Shown: in pieces, positions 8,364 through 17,900 of the stretch | How the letters are laid out: every line of letters begins with the position of its first letter | How positions within the stretch are numbered: position 1 is the first letter of the stretch | Assembly: GCA_049663345.1 (NCBI GenBank) | Contig: JBATDG010000074.1 | Span: forward strand, 44,173 to 108,172 | Reading direction: 5' to 3' | From: SZUA-365 sp049663345 | Lineage (GTDB): Bacteria > Bacteroidota > Ignavibacteria > SZUA-365 | DNA: 64,000 bases | Translations under genes and position numbers: made by a program | Notes under the pieces: generated by a model | The model's input: only the letters and a program-made list of their open reading frames with translations | Databases searched by the model: none | What the model was told of the DNA's origin: nothing

Positions 8364-8977
8364 GTCCGCTGCAATTCTGTTCGGAATACGATATCCCACA
8401 ATGGAGAACTCACCCCGTAGCCGGCCTCCGAATTCTGGAAATGGTGCCGCATGTGCCATTCACGAAGCCTTCCGAACACTCTTCCCTTAATCGGGAAGTG
8501 ATGCACAGCGTAATGCGTCATGTCGTAGACAAGATATCCAACAAGGAACCCGGCGGTGAAGGGTGCGGCCGAAGCGTATCCAAGGACTGCCACAAACAGG
8601 AAATAAAAGAGCGCGCTGAGCGGGAGACTGATCGACGGCACCATAACCAGGCGAAGCGGGTCGCTGGGATAATCATGATGGACGCCGTGAAACATCCAGT
8701 GGTATCGCTTCCCCCATTCACTTTTGGGATGGTAGTGAAATACAAACCGATGCAGCACGTACTCGGTGAAGGTCCAAAAAATCAATCCCAACACCCCTAA
8801 GAACACAATATCCATGCTGCCGTACTTGTAGTAGCTTGCCGAATAAACAACAAACGCTGTGATGATTGGAAGGAACACCAATAACGGTACGCTCCAATGA
8901 ACATGCGAGAGTATTTCCGCAATATCATTTTTAAACATTCGCGGAGTTTCGCGCTTGTTGGAAACAAACATCTTCAT
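8354..8977 (-). CDS. Fatty acid hydroxylase / sterol desaturase superfamily membrane protein
   Basis: A 207-residue di-iron membrane enzyme. The histidine motifs are visible in order: HRFVFHYH, HGVHHDYP, HYAVHHFP and HMRHHFQN. They are embedded among four hydrophobic segments (VPLLVFLPIITAFVVYSA, MDIVFLGVLGLIFWTFTEYVL, LPLSALFYFLFVAVLG, FTAGFLVGYLVYD). Motif order and length resemble the fatty acid 2-hydroxylase (FA2H/Scs7) branch, which hydroxylates the alpha carbon of sphingolipid or other fatty acyl chains. This fits sphingolipid- or sulfonolipid-containing Bacteroidota-type membranes, although no sphingolipid genes are seen nearby. It is monocistronic, with the terminator directly at its 3' end. 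Confidence 0.88.
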   Translation of the reverse strand: MKMFVSNKRETPRMFKNDIAEILSHVHWSVPLLVFLPIITAFVVYSASYYKYGSMDIVFLGVLGLIFWTFTEYVLHRFVFHYHPKSEWGKRYHWMFHGVHHDYPSDPLRLVMVPSISLPLSALFYFLFVAVLGYASAAPFTAGFLVGYLVYDMTHYAVHHFPIKGRVFGRLREWHMRHHFQNSEAGYGVSSPLWDIVFRTELQRTKT

Positions 8978-9077
8978 AGTGGCAGCTCTTGATAACGGTG
9001 AATGAACCTACAACGAATCCTTGCCTGAATTAAGTTCCAATTTTCTGAGTCACGACGATCATTGCAGAATAAATCGA

Positions 9078-9105
9078 AAAGGCACTCGCTGTATGGAGTG
9101 CCTTT
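9078..9105 (-). terminator. Hairpin downstream of the YncE-like gene
   Basis: A perfect 10-bp stem AAAGGCACTC (9078-9087) / GAGTGCCTTT (9096-9105) with an 8-base loop. It lies 82 bases past the stop of the minus-strand propeller gene. The A/T ends give only short U-tracts, so terminator function is likely but not certain. Confidence 0.5.
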
Positions 9106-9187
9106 CCGGTTCAAAAACTATTTCAGTGCAGAAAAATGATGCGACCGGATGAACAGCCCTGACGCTGCACGGCAGCAGGTCGTGAAT

Positions 9188-10204
9188 TTAACGTTCGAGG
9201 ACGACAATCCCGCCGATGGTCGTACGAAGTGAAATCGACCGGATGTGTTCGAGTGTCAGCATGTTGTACCACTTTAAATCGCTCGATGCGACGTACACGA
9301 CCTTATTGTCGTGGTTGACGGCGATGCCATGCAGCACGACGCCGGAGTTGAAAATCTTGGTGATTTCATTCTTGGAAGCGTCGATTACGTTGACGCCATC
9401 CACTTCCTTGAAAGTATCCTTGTGATTGATCACAAAGGCGTACTTCCCATCGGGACTGAAGACAATCCGCTTCTGGATGCCCGTCTGATGATTTGGGACA
9501 GGGATGACTGCGGTCTGCTGATAATTGGCGGTATTGACAACCTGGATTTGATTCGCCGAGCCGTAGCTGACATATGCCATAGGCGCGGTCGGACTGCAGG
9601 CAATGCCCCAAAGCTTGGTCTCGTGACCCGCAAGCAGCTTAACCGTACCGATCTGTTTGAAATCGGAAGTACTGAACACCCGGATTCCCTCACCCTTGTT
9701 GACAACAAAAAGCTTGGTGCCATCATTGGACACCGACATCGCGCTGATGCTTTTCCCTGCGTCGAATTGCGCAATGATGTTTTCTTTCTGCGTATCGATC
9801 ACGTAGATGCGAAGCTCGCGTGAAGCATCGTCGGCACGTTCTGCGATGAAAATTCGTGTCCCTTCCCAGTTCCTGATCATAGCCCCTGCATTAATACCGC
9901 GGCGGTTAACAGGCAGCCGAAGCACCTGCTTCTCCGTTGCTTCAGCAATATCGATGATCGATACGGTGATGTCTCCTGTGTTGCTGACATACAGCTTGGT
10001 TTTGTCAGCATTCACTACAATATCCAGAGGATCGCGGCCGACCTGGATGCGTTGAATCAAACGGCTGGCGCCGGGATCTACCACAGCGATATTTCCCTCG
10101 TCAGTAAGAGCAGCGTACACATAGGGTTTCTGTGCGGACGCTATTTCATTGCAAAATAAAACCGCCAGGATAATCAGGGAGAAAGTGGTGAGGATTCGTT
10201 TCAT
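9188..10204 (-). CDS. YncE-like secreted seven-bladed beta-propeller protein
   Basis: A 338-residue protein taken from the ATG at 10204, which gives a clean signal peptide (ILTTFSLIILAVLFCNEIASAQ). An upstream in-frame ATG at 10285 would add 27 residues and bury it. The mature part consists of repeated blades of the type DPLDIVVNADKTKLYVSNTG, ISAMSVSNDGTKLFVVN and IVFSPDGKYAFVIN, typical of the YncE/surface-layer YVTN propeller family. Its function is unknown: such proteins bind ligands or partners in the periplasm or on the surface. There is no catalytic motif and no T9SS tail. Confidence 0.85.
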   Translation of the reverse strand: MKRILTTFSLIILAVLFCNEIASAQKPYVYAALTDEGNIAVVDPGASRLIQRIQVGRDPLDIVVNADKTKLYVSNTGDITVSIIDIAEATEKQVLRLPVNRRGINAGAMIRNWEGTRIFIAERADDASRELRIYVIDTQKENIIAQFDAGKSISAMSVSNDGTKLFVVNKGEGIRVFSTSDFKQIGTVKLLAGHETKLWGIACSPTAPMAYVSYGSANQIQVVNTANYQQTAVIPVPNHQTGIQKRIVFSPDGKYAFVINHKDTFKEVDGVNVIDASKNEITKIFNSGVVLHGIAVNHDNKVVYVASSDLKWYNMLTLEHIRSISLRTTIGGIVVLER

Positions 10205-10353
10205 GTGTAAACTCGTTAGGCTATGGGTAAGGACTACTCGGCTCAGTACAATGGTAGCAAACGCGGATGTCTCAATCAAGAACATCGGTCGAAAAAACCT
10301 TTTTTACAGGAGTCCGGCGTGCAGCTCATTCGGTAGGGGCATGAATTGTTCCA

Positions 10354-10382
10354 TTGTTTCCAACTGACCGGATTCCGATAAT
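10354..10382 (+). promoter_or_regulatory. Possible sigma70-type promoter for the metallophosphoesterase gene
   Basis: TTGTTT (10354-10359) and GATAAT (10377-10382) are separated by 17 bases and lie 27 bases upstream of the ATG at 10409. The -10 element is good and the -35 weak. No clear SD follows. Offered as a candidate only. Confidence 0.35.
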
Positions 10383-10408
10383 ACAATGATATCAACAACA
10401 GTGTTCCC

Positions 10409-11629
10409 ATGAGAGTCTATTTCCCCATTATCTTCAGCATGGCAGTGATCGCGATCCTCAGCGGACTCGAGATCTTTCTGCTAAAAAAAATTCATCGCGA
10501 CTGGTGGCAGCACCGGAAGGTGCGGAAGATTTCGTTTGGCATTCCATTAGTCGGTATCGCCGGACTGCTGCTCTGGGCCGCCGGCGTCGCAGCGGAAGTT
10601 GATCTGCTTGTCACTACCGGGGCAACGCTGACATCAGTCATTCTCGTGCTGGGACTTGCCCTGATGATCTCACTGCCGCTCTCAGGCATGTTTCATGCAG
10701 GAGACCGGCTCATCGCGCTGCTGATGAGGAAGCGCAATGAGCGCCGGGGTGAGGAAGCTCCGCCAGATCCGAAACGACGCCAGCTGCTGACCACCTCGGC
10801 CGCAATATTTCCGGTGATGGCGATCGCCGCCGGCGGGAAAGGACTGGCCACGGCATACAGCGAACCTCAGATGCCGGTCATCCCGCTCGTGTACCCGGAT
10901 CTGCCGGCCGGACTCGAGGGCCTGCGCATACTTCACATTACCGATTCGCACATCGGCCTCATCATCAGCCTTGAGGACGTCGAACGAATGGTGGAGCTTT
11001 CGGCCCTGCAAAAACCTGATATCGTTTTGCTGACTGGCGATTTTTCCGACGACGCCGATATTTACCTGGATGCCCTCCGCCTCGCGGGTCAGATCCCAAG
11101 CCGCTACGGCAGCTTCGCCTCCATCGGGAATCACGAATACTTTCGAGGAATCAAGACGATCATACGGGCCTATGAAAAAGGCCCCATACCTCTTTTTCTC
11201 AATTCCGGCACCACTGTCGATATCAACGGTACTCCGCTGTATATCGGCGGGGCGGATGATCCGCGCAGCAACTTCGGCTTGCCTGCGGGATTTTTCGCGC
11301 AGAGTATCGAACTTGCGATGCGCGATGCTCCGATGGATGCGTTTTCCATTCTCATGTGCCATCGCCCTGACGGATTCGATGATGCGGCCCGCGCCGGCAT
11401 TCCCCTGGTCCTGTCCGGCCATACGCATGGCGGACAGATCGGCATTAACGGACGCAGCCTGCTATCCGCAATAATTCCCGAGAAGTACATGTGGGGATTG
11501 TATGAGAATAACGGCTCGAAGCTGTACGTAGCCGCGGGCGCGGGGCATTGGTTCCCGTATCGCCTGGGCTGCCCGACAGAAATTCCCCTCTACGTTCTGA
11601 CCTCATCGAGGCCTGGCGCTCACGAGTGA
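10409..11629 (+). CDS. Membrane-anchored metallophosphoesterase (YkuE/YaeI-like)
   Basis: A 406-residue protein with three N-terminal membrane helices (FPIIFSMAVIAILSGLEIFLL, IPLVGIAGLLLWAAGVAA, ATLTSVILVLGLALMISLPL). A fourth hydrophobic stretch follows KRRQLLTTSAA, reminiscent of a Tat-like signal. The calcineurin-like phosphoesterase domain starts near residue 170. Its metal ligands are DSH (ITDSHIG), GD (LLTGDFSD), GNHE (IGNHEYF) and GHTHGGQ. This order matches the YkuE/YaeI group, which includes UDP-2,3-diacylglucosamine-type and other lipid-linked phosphoesterases acting at the outer face of the membrane. The substrate cannot be read from the sequence. It overlaps the convergent DUF2461 gene by 10 bases. 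Confidence 0.88.
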   Translation: MRVYFPIIFSMAVIAILSGLEIFLLKKIHRDWWQHRKVRKISFGIPLVGIAGLLLWAAGVAAEVDLLVTTGATLTSVILVLGLALMISLPLSGMFHAGDRLIALLMRKRNERRGEEAPPDPKRRQLLTTSAAIFPVMAIAAGGKGLATAYSEPQMPVIPLVYPDLPAGLEGLRILHITDSHIGLIISLEDVERMVELSALQKPDIVLLTGDFSDDADIYLDALRLAGQIPSRYGSFASIGNHEYFRGIKTIIRAYEKGPIPLFLNSGTTVDINGTPLYIGGADDPRSNFGLPAGFFAQSIELAMRDAPMDAFSILMCHRPDGFDDAARAGIPLVLSGHTHGGQIGINGRSLLSAIIPEKYMWGLYENNGSKLYVAAGAGHWFPYRLGCPTEIPLYVLTSSRPGAHE

Positions 11630-12327
11630 TCGACCAGCCAGCGAACAAACGGCGACATTGCCGAGAAATGTTCAACCAGCTTGTCGAGCAGATCGGCCTC
11701 GGTGACCAGTGCAACGGGAAGCGTCTGCCAGCATAAAAACTGCTTTTTCTTCAGAAGATCAAGAGCCGGGTGTTCCTTGTCGTATCCCTGCGGCACCCTC
11801 GCCAATTCCTCTCCCGTCAATTTTCCGAAAAACCGCTTGTACTTTTTGTCCTTGAGAATAGCTCGAAGCGGAGCGGCGTCTGCATCAATGGCTTTCCGGA
11901 TGTTTTTCAAGCGATCGCCTTGCGGTGCGTACAATCCCCCGCCGATGCCGAGTTCCTCCGGCGTGATGTGGAAATAAAACGCAGCATCGTTTTTTCTATC
12001 GAATCCCCGGAAGGTGAATGCCGCGGCGATCCAGATTTTATACGGCGACTTGTCTGAACTGAAGCGGACGTCACGATAGATGCGGTACATCGCCTTCTTC
12101 GGTTCGATAACAATTTCGGGATCGACCATGAAGAGGCGGGCAGCGAGTCCGCCGAGGAGCATCTGCATCGGCTCTTTCACGTTCTGCTCGTAGCGGTCCT
12201 TGTTTTCGGCGAACCATTCGCGAGTATTGTTTTTCTTCAGCTCTCTCAAAAATCGCAGCGTGTCAGCCGGAAAGCCGGAGAACGGCGGCAGCGTGTCTTC
12301 GTGGAAGGGATTTATCTGTCTGGCCAT
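11620..12327 (-). CDS. DUF2461 (TIGR02453) family protein
   Basis: A 235-residue cytosolic protein carrying the family hallmarks: FPADTLRFLRELKKNNTREWF near the start, then DRYEQNVKEP and the central YRDVRFSSDKSPYKIWIAA. FYFHITPEELGIGGGLY and the DRLKNIRKAI segment complete the match. The biochemical function of DUF2461 is not established. The start at 12327 overlaps the trmO 3' end by 16 bases, so the pair is almost certainly one operon. Confidence 0.88.
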   Translation of the reverse strand: MARQINPFHEDTLPPFSGFPADTLRFLRELKKNNTREWFAENKDRYEQNVKEPMQMLLGGLAARLFMVDPEIVIEPKKAMYRIYRDVRFSSDKSPYKIWIAAAFTFRGFDRKNDAAFYFHITPEELGIGGGLYAPQGDRLKNIRKAIDADAAPLRAILKDKKYKRFFGKLTGEELARVPQGYDKEHPALDLLKKKQFLCWQTLPVALVTEADLLDKLVEHFSAMSPFVRWLVDHS

Positions 12328-13112
12328 AGGGAGCTCATGATTTTAATAAAATGGAGATGAAGATCTTTATCTTCGTAGGTATCCGGACTTGCGTGCAGTT
12401 CTGCCTGCGAATAGCCGCTGTAAACTTCATGAATGTGCACGATGCGATCGGCGTCATCGACAGAAAAGCGCAGCCGCCAGGTGCGGTAAGCAAGCTGGTA
12501 TTCGTTCGCCGCTCCCTCGATGGGGCGAATCCTTTTGCGATCGCCATCGCGGGGAGCCGCTTCGAGCTGAGTCTTCACAAAGGGATGGAGGTCCACTCCG
12601 TGCTCGCGCAGGAAATTCATCTGTGCCTCAGCGCGGACGCCGTATTGCACGCTGAATAAATCTTCGCTTCGCGGAATCCAGCCGGTCACCGCATCGGGAA
12701 AGCTGTCAGCGTAGGGCAGATAGGGTTTGATATCCAGAACCGGCGTTCCGTCCAGAAGATCGCATTCGGAGATCCACAGGGTGAGTCCCTCGATCTTCAA
12801 CAGCCGCACACAGCTCAGTCCAATCGGATTTGGCCGGTACGGAGCGCGGGTGGCGAACACGCCGACCTTGTCTTTCCGGTGACGCGGAACATTGACCCGA
12901 GGCTTCCAACCTTCATTCAGGTGAAACACGTAGACCAGCCAGATTCGTTCGATGCCCTGCAGATCATCAAGCGCTTGTTCGAAGTTGCTGCCGGAATTCA
13001 GAACCAGCTGCGAGCTGTGCTCATCGTCCAGCGTTCCCTGCCGCGGCACGTCGTAGCGGTGGCGACGCTCTGATGTGATGGTGCCGATTGCTGTGAATGT
13101 CCATGAAGTCAT
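12312..13112 (-). CDS. trmO: tRNA (N6-threonylcarbamoyladenosine(37)-N6)-methyltransferase TrmO (TsaA/YaeB)
   Basis: A 266-residue protein using the ATG at 13112, which has a TTGGAGA SD. The open frame continues 107 codons upstream to 13433 but only by reading through a tandem DNA repeat, so that extension is rejected. TrmO landmarks are VFHLNEGW, the SAM-binding VFATRAPYRPNPIGLSCVRL and LDGTPVLDIKPYLPYADS, followed by the C-terminal domain typical of bacterial members. It methylates t6A37 of certain threonine tRNAs using S-adenosylmethionine. Translation of DUF2461 is probably coupled through the 16-base overlap. Confidence 0.92.
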   Translation of the reverse strand: MTSWTFTAIGTITSERRHRYDVPRQGTLDDEHSSQLVLNSGSNFEQALDDLQGIERIWLVYVFHLNEGWKPRVNVPRHRKDKVGVFATRAPYRPNPIGLSCVRLLKIEGLTLWISECDLLDGTPVLDIKPYLPYADSFPDAVTGWIPRSEDLFSVQYGVRAEAQMNFLREHGVDLHPFVKTQLEAAPRDGDRKRIRPIEGAANEYQLAYRTWRLRFSVDDADRIVHIHEVYSGYSQAELHASPDTYEDKDLHLHFIKIMSSLWPDR

Positions 13113-13122
13113 TCTCCAATAT

Positions 13123-13272
13123 ATGAAACAGCAGAAACGGGTGCGAGAGCCGGCGATACGCCTGCGGGCTATGGAATGCGGCTGTGGAGTACAAAACATG
13201 AAACAGCCGAAACGGGTGCGAGGGCCGGCGGTACGTCTGCGGATTGAGGAAGACGGCTGTGGAGTACAAAAC
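13123..13272. repeat. Two exact-length 75-bp tandem repeat units upstream of trmO
   Basis: Unit 1 (13123-13197) and unit 2 (13198-13272) are abutting copies that agree at roughly 65 of 75 positions. Both contain CGGGTGCGAG and end in GGCTGTGGAGTACAAAAC. Unit 1 includes an imperfect REP-like fold (AGCC-GGCG-ATA-CGCC-TGCG-GGCT). Weaker similarity (CAGCGGCTGTGTAATTC, then AACAGAAACGG) continues for another 60 bases. The array begins 10 bases upstream of the trmO start codon, inside the 293-bp trmO/aldehyde-dehydrogenase intergenic region. Substitutions are not biased to third positions in any frame, which argues that it is not coding. Confidence 0.8.
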
Positions 13273-13405
13273 TGCGCGAAAGCATCACAGCAGCGGCTGT
13301 GTAATTCTGATTGCGGCAACAGAAACGGAATCAGGAAATCCGTATTTTGGGGATTGCGATGACCTGCATCGCCGCATGATTCCACGATGTTCGTGAGTAT
13401 GGTAT

Positions 13406-14968
13406 ATGGATCTGATCGACCGCATTTCTCCAATCGACGATGTTCCCCCGGAACTTCATCCCCCGCAAGTAGACCTGAGGGAATATCTCAGCACCACGCT
13501 TCAAGCGTGGGATGGTCCCGTGCAGCAGGTGTTTTCTCCAGTACCGCTGCGCAACGGCGCGATCGTGCATTTTCCACGCCTTGGTTCGTATCCCGATCTG
13601 GGCGAAGACCAGGCAGGGGACGCGCTGTACGCTGCGCTGGAGGCCTTCGATTCAGGCGACGGTCCATGGCCATCCCTGTCACTTGAGGAGCGTGCCGATC
13701 ACGTGAGGGCCTTTATCGAGGTGCTGCGTCCGCTGCGCGACGCAATCGCACTGCATATCATGTGGGAAGTGGGAAAAGTCCATTCCGAGGCACTTAATGA
13801 ATTCGACCGTACGCTCGAGTACGCCCTTGAAACCGTGGAGGCTGCATTGGCGCTCGACAAGCGCGAACGCCGCGACACTTTGCTGCAGCAGGTCATTGGG
13901 CGCGTGGACCTTCTTCCGATCGGCGTGGTGCTCTGTGTCGGACCGTACAATTACCCTTTCTACGAAACCCTTACCAACGCCATTCCCGCACTCCTGATGG
14001 GCAACAGCGTTATCATCAAGGTTCCGCCGCGGGGCGGGCTTCTGTACGCCCACCTGCTGCCGCACTTTGCCGCACATTTCCCCGAGGGCACTGTCGCCCT
14101 TCTGTTCGGTGAGGGTGAGCCGCTGCTTGCTCCGCTCATGAGGTCAGGAGACATCGATGTCTTCGCGTTCATCGGCAGCAGTGCGGTAGCCGATGAACTC
14201 ATCGCCAGTCACCCGGCCCCGCATCGGCTTCACAAGTTGCTGGGACTCGAAGCGAAGAATGCGGCCATCGTTTTCCGCGATGCGCCGATGGACATCACGG
14301 TGAAAGAGTGCATCAAGGGAGCGCTCGCTTTCAACGGCCAGCGCTGCGCAGCGATAAAAATGATTCTGGTTCAGGAAGATGCGGCCGAGGCATTTCTCGA
14401 TCGCATGGTGCAGGAGCTGGAGCGCTGCGAGCCCGGCATACCGTGGGAGGACGTCCGCAGCACGCCCCTGAGCAGCACGGAGCATACGGCTTGGCTCGCA
14501 GAGCTGCTGGAGGACGCAATGAGCGGCGGTGCAGTCGTGCGGAATCCCGGCGGTGGAGAGTGTTTTTATACGCTGATGCGCCCCGCACTGCTCACAGGCA
14601 TAAATTCGGGTATGCGGATTTTTGAGGAAGAGCAGTTCGGTCCGATTATTCCGGTTCTCACATTTCGTGAAGAATCGGAGGCGCTGTCGTATCTGAAGTA
14701 TTCGCGGTACGGACAGCAGTGCAGCGTGTTCGGCTCCTCGCCGGAACAACTCACGCGGGTGGTCACTGCCGCCGCGAGGTATGTTGGGCGCGTGAATATC
14801 AACGGGAAGTGTCAGCGCGGTCCCGACCATTTTCCCTTCACCGGGAAACGCGATTCCGCTCTCGGCACGGTATCCATCGAGGAAGCGTTGCGGCGCTTCT
14901 GCATCAGCACCGTGATCGCGACACCGGAGTATCCGGAGAATACGGCGCTGTGGTCGGCTATGTTCTGA
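13406..14968 (+). CDS. Aldehyde dehydrogenase, GapN-like (non-phosphorylating glyceraldehyde-3-phosphate type)
   Basis: A 520-residue NAD(P)-dependent aldehyde dehydrogenase. The nucleotide-site segment is GPYNYPFYETLTNAIPALL, the general base is Glu282 (LLGLEAKNAA) and the catalytic thiol is Cys314 (FNGQRCAAIK). GQRCAAIK and the C-terminal VNINGKCQRGPDHFPFTGK followed by DSALGT resemble GapN-type enzymes more than betaine or succinate-semialdehyde dehydrogenases. A GapN reaction would oxidise glyceraldehyde-3-phosphate to 3-phosphoglycerate with NADPH formation, but substrate assignment from motifs is tentative. It is a single gene whose stop codon abuts the stop of the convergent C25 peptidase gene. 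Confidence 0.85.
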   Translation: MDLIDRISPIDDVPPELHPPQVDLREYLSTTLQAWDGPVQQVFSPVPLRNGAIVHFPRLGSYPDLGEDQAGDALYAALEAFDSGDGPWPSLSLEERADHVRAFIEVLRPLRDAIALHIMWEVGKVHSEALNEFDRTLEYALETVEAALALDKRERRDTLLQQVIGRVDLLPIGVVLCVGPYNYPFYETLTNAIPALLMGNSVIIKVPPRGGLLYAHLLPHFAAHFPEGTVALLFGEGEPLLAPLMRSGDIDVFAFIGSSAVADELIASHPAPHRLHKLLGLEAKNAAIVFRDAPMDITVKECIKGALAFNGQRCAAIKMILVQEDAAEAFLDRMVQELERCEPGIPWEDVRSTPLSSTEHTAWLAELLEDAMSGGAVVRNPGGGECFYTLMRPALLTGINSGMRIFEEEQFGPIIPVLTFREESEALSYLKYSRYGQQCSVFGSSPEQLTRVVTAAARYVGRVNINGKCQRGPDHFPFTGKRDSALGTVSIEEALRRFCISTVIATPEYPENTALWSAMF

Positions 14969-17900
14969 TCAGCGAATGCGGGCTATGCGTCCGATGTACT
15001 CGATGTCGCCGTCGTCGCTCTTCACGATGAGTTTGTAGAAATAGACTCCGTTGGCGCATTGATCGCCGTCCTCGTCGCGTCCGTCCCAGCCGACAGTGTT
15101 GAAGCCGATGCGGAGGGTTCCTGGTGGAATGCCGATATTCCGGATTCTCCTGCCCGCGACGGTATAAAAGCGAAGCTCCCCTTCCCTCGGTGCGTTGTCG
15201 CCGCTCAGCATAAAAGTGATGTCCGTTTTATCCGTGAAGGGACTCGGATACGGAAATACCTGGAGAATGCGTGAGTTGGCGTCCACATACACGCGCACTG
15301 TCTTATCCTCCGCAAAGGCAGGATTCCCCAGCATATCCACTGCATTCCAGCGAAGCAGATGTTCGCCGTTCTCGAGTTCAAGGGCGACCCGGAATTGTGC
15401 TGCGCGTCCGGGTGCGCCTGCGTCGAAGCGGACACGGGAATCCGACGAAGGAATATTCACATCATCGATTGCGAGATGGAAGAGTGCGGGGTCCGTTATT
15501 GGAATGCTGTTCCCCGGCAGCAGCGATAGCACAACTTCCGGCTGCGCGGCGACATAATCGCCGTCGAAGGGATCCGAGCCGTCGATCTGCAGGGTCAGTT
15601 CCGGAGAACTGGTATCGCCGCGCACGGTAAAGCCGAGCTGGAACAGATTATTCTCGCGATACTGTTCGCGGATACTATGCTCAGGATCGATTTCCACCAT
15701 GAGACGATAGCGGCCCGGCAGCTTCAGCGCCGCGAAATGAATCAGCGTGTCCTTCCGTTCCATGAAGCGGAGGGACGGAAGCGCTGCCGTAAGATCTTCG
15801 ACAGGCGCACCGTTCGCAGTGGTCACACGCAGCTGCAGAGAGGTCGCCGGGGCCGTGCTTTCTCCCGCATTCACCACTCCAATACGCAGCGCAGGAGAAG
15901 CGCCGATCTCGAGGCTGTCTAGTTCAAGTGCGACGGATTGATAGTTCATCGCAAGTTCCGGAAGGTACTGCAGTGAAAGATCCACCGCGCGCAGTATGGG
16001 AATTTCTCCCAACTGCCGCTGCTTCAGATCAATTTCCACCCGCAGGTCCGGGAAGCGCAGGGGATCGATGCTCTGAAGATCAACCAGCGTTTCCGTGCCG
16101 CGAATGAGCAGCGTGTCTTCGGCGCCGGTGCGCAGGCCGAGGAGGCGGAGCTCGATACTCCCGTCCAGCTTTTCTCCCTGAACCCGCAGCTGCCGCCACG
16201 CTTGAGCCGGTCCCACCGGAGGCGTGCGCAGCGTTCCGGCCGGGGGAAGAGCGCTGATGGTGCTGTCGAGGACTGCGCGTCCCACCAGGCGGGCGAGGTT
16301 GATTTCCGCGACGGAGCCGGTGGCCGCGCCGGGGTGTCCGATTAGGGACCAGGAGCCGCGGTCATCGAGCTTTGTGATAAACGCGCTTCCCAGGCGCTGG
16401 ATTTGCGGCGTGAAGCGATCGACATTGGGCAGCGGATTTCCAGCAGTTGCGATGGCGACGATATGTCCGCCGCTAACCGCGTCGAGAAAGACCGCAAGCG
16501 AATCCGCCTGCGCCGCGCTGTTGCGCGTGGCGAAAATGCGCATGGCCGTGATTTCAAAACTCACACTGTCTAGGACAACCACACCGTAGCCGTCGAGTCC
16601 GGGAAAGGGCAGCGCTTCCTCGCCGTCGACCAGAATCGAGGCGGTGTTGCCAGCCAGGGCGCCGGCAGAACTTACGCGCAATGTCCGCTGCGCTGCGAGG
16701 GGACGCACCGTTCCGTCCCCCGCGACAAGCTGCGAAACGGTACAGAGTCCGAATGAGACGCTGTCTGCAAAAACGACACCCGGTGTGCCGCGCGAATTCA
16801 GCAGGTGCGGCGCCGCCTGGAATCCCGTCGCGGGATCGGCATTCACGCGCCAGAAATACGGCGTGTTGGTCTGCACTCCCGCAGGAAGCGTGGTGGAGGA
16901 AAGAACATCCCCGTACACGCCTTGCACATCAACAGGAGAGGCAAAGGTGATATCGGAATCGAATTCCCAGAGAATTCCCCGAATCTCATCGACCGTAGTG
17001 ACAGGATTCAGCAGACGAATCTTGCTCCACTCCCCGCTGCTGAGCGCAGGAAAAGCATTCGCGACAGCGAATTGCGACGAGAGCAGCAGCACCTGATATT
17101 CAGTACTGTTGTTGTCTTCGCGCGATTCCTCAATTCGCGATTCGGGATCGAGTTCGAGCCGCAGCTGAAAGCTTCCCGCGCGGCGGGGAGAAGGCACGGC
17201 CACGATGAGGGTATCGTGAATCAGCGGCGCGGGGAAAGAGATACCGACGGTGGAGAGTGTTGCGGCTCCATCAAGGAGGGTGATATTCATGCCGAGTTCA
17301 CCACTGATTCCGCGGCCATAATTCTCCACTACAACAGTGAAGCGCAGCGTGTCAACGACGTCGGTGAGAATTTCGCTGACGGGTTGAACTGCGATTTCCG
17401 GGAAGGTGAAATCCGGCAGATCGGCGATGGCGAGCGCGAGAATCGGATCGCCGATGAGAGTGCTCATGGTGACCGCGTTGAGATTCGCCTGGCTTCGTCC
17501 GAACGTTGTGAGCAGTTCCGCCCTCGCGAGGCGATGTGCGTCGCCCAGCTGGTGGATACCTTCCTGCAGCAGCTGACGATAAAAAAGGCGGGGGAAATTC
17601 GAGCCCGATGCGCGGTAGCCGAAGGCCGCGTTGCCGATGTAGGCGATCGCCTGGGCGCCGACCGGGACGACGCATTTCTCGGCGAAGCTCGCGACGTCAG
17701 GTTCTGCAAAGCGTGCGGATGAGCAGCCGAAATCCGTAATCAAGGAGCCCCGGCCGCTTTCATTCTCTAGCTGGGCAGGATCGTTGATGGAATTATCCCA
17801 CGTCGTTGTGGCGCTATGGCCGACAAAGGAAATGGACAATCCACCTTCCGCAACACGCTGCTTCACGAACTGTTCAGACACGGGACCGAAATTGCTCGGG

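Noticed and set aside
13075..13362. 95-codon plus-strand frame with a 25-residue duplicated peptide
   Set aside because: The frame exists because a 75-bp (multiple of three) DNA repeat keeps it open. It overlaps the true trmO 5' end, and codon changes between copies are not biased to synonymous sites.
13113..13433. 107-residue N-terminal extension of TrmO
   Set aside because: It is encoded by the tandem repeat in the opposite sense and has no similarity to TrmO; the ATG at 13112 has a good SD.
16805..17722. 305-codon plus-strand frame inside the C25 peptidase gene
   Set aside because: It is the antisense shadow of the peptidase region that contains the catalytic His and Cys; the product has no motif.
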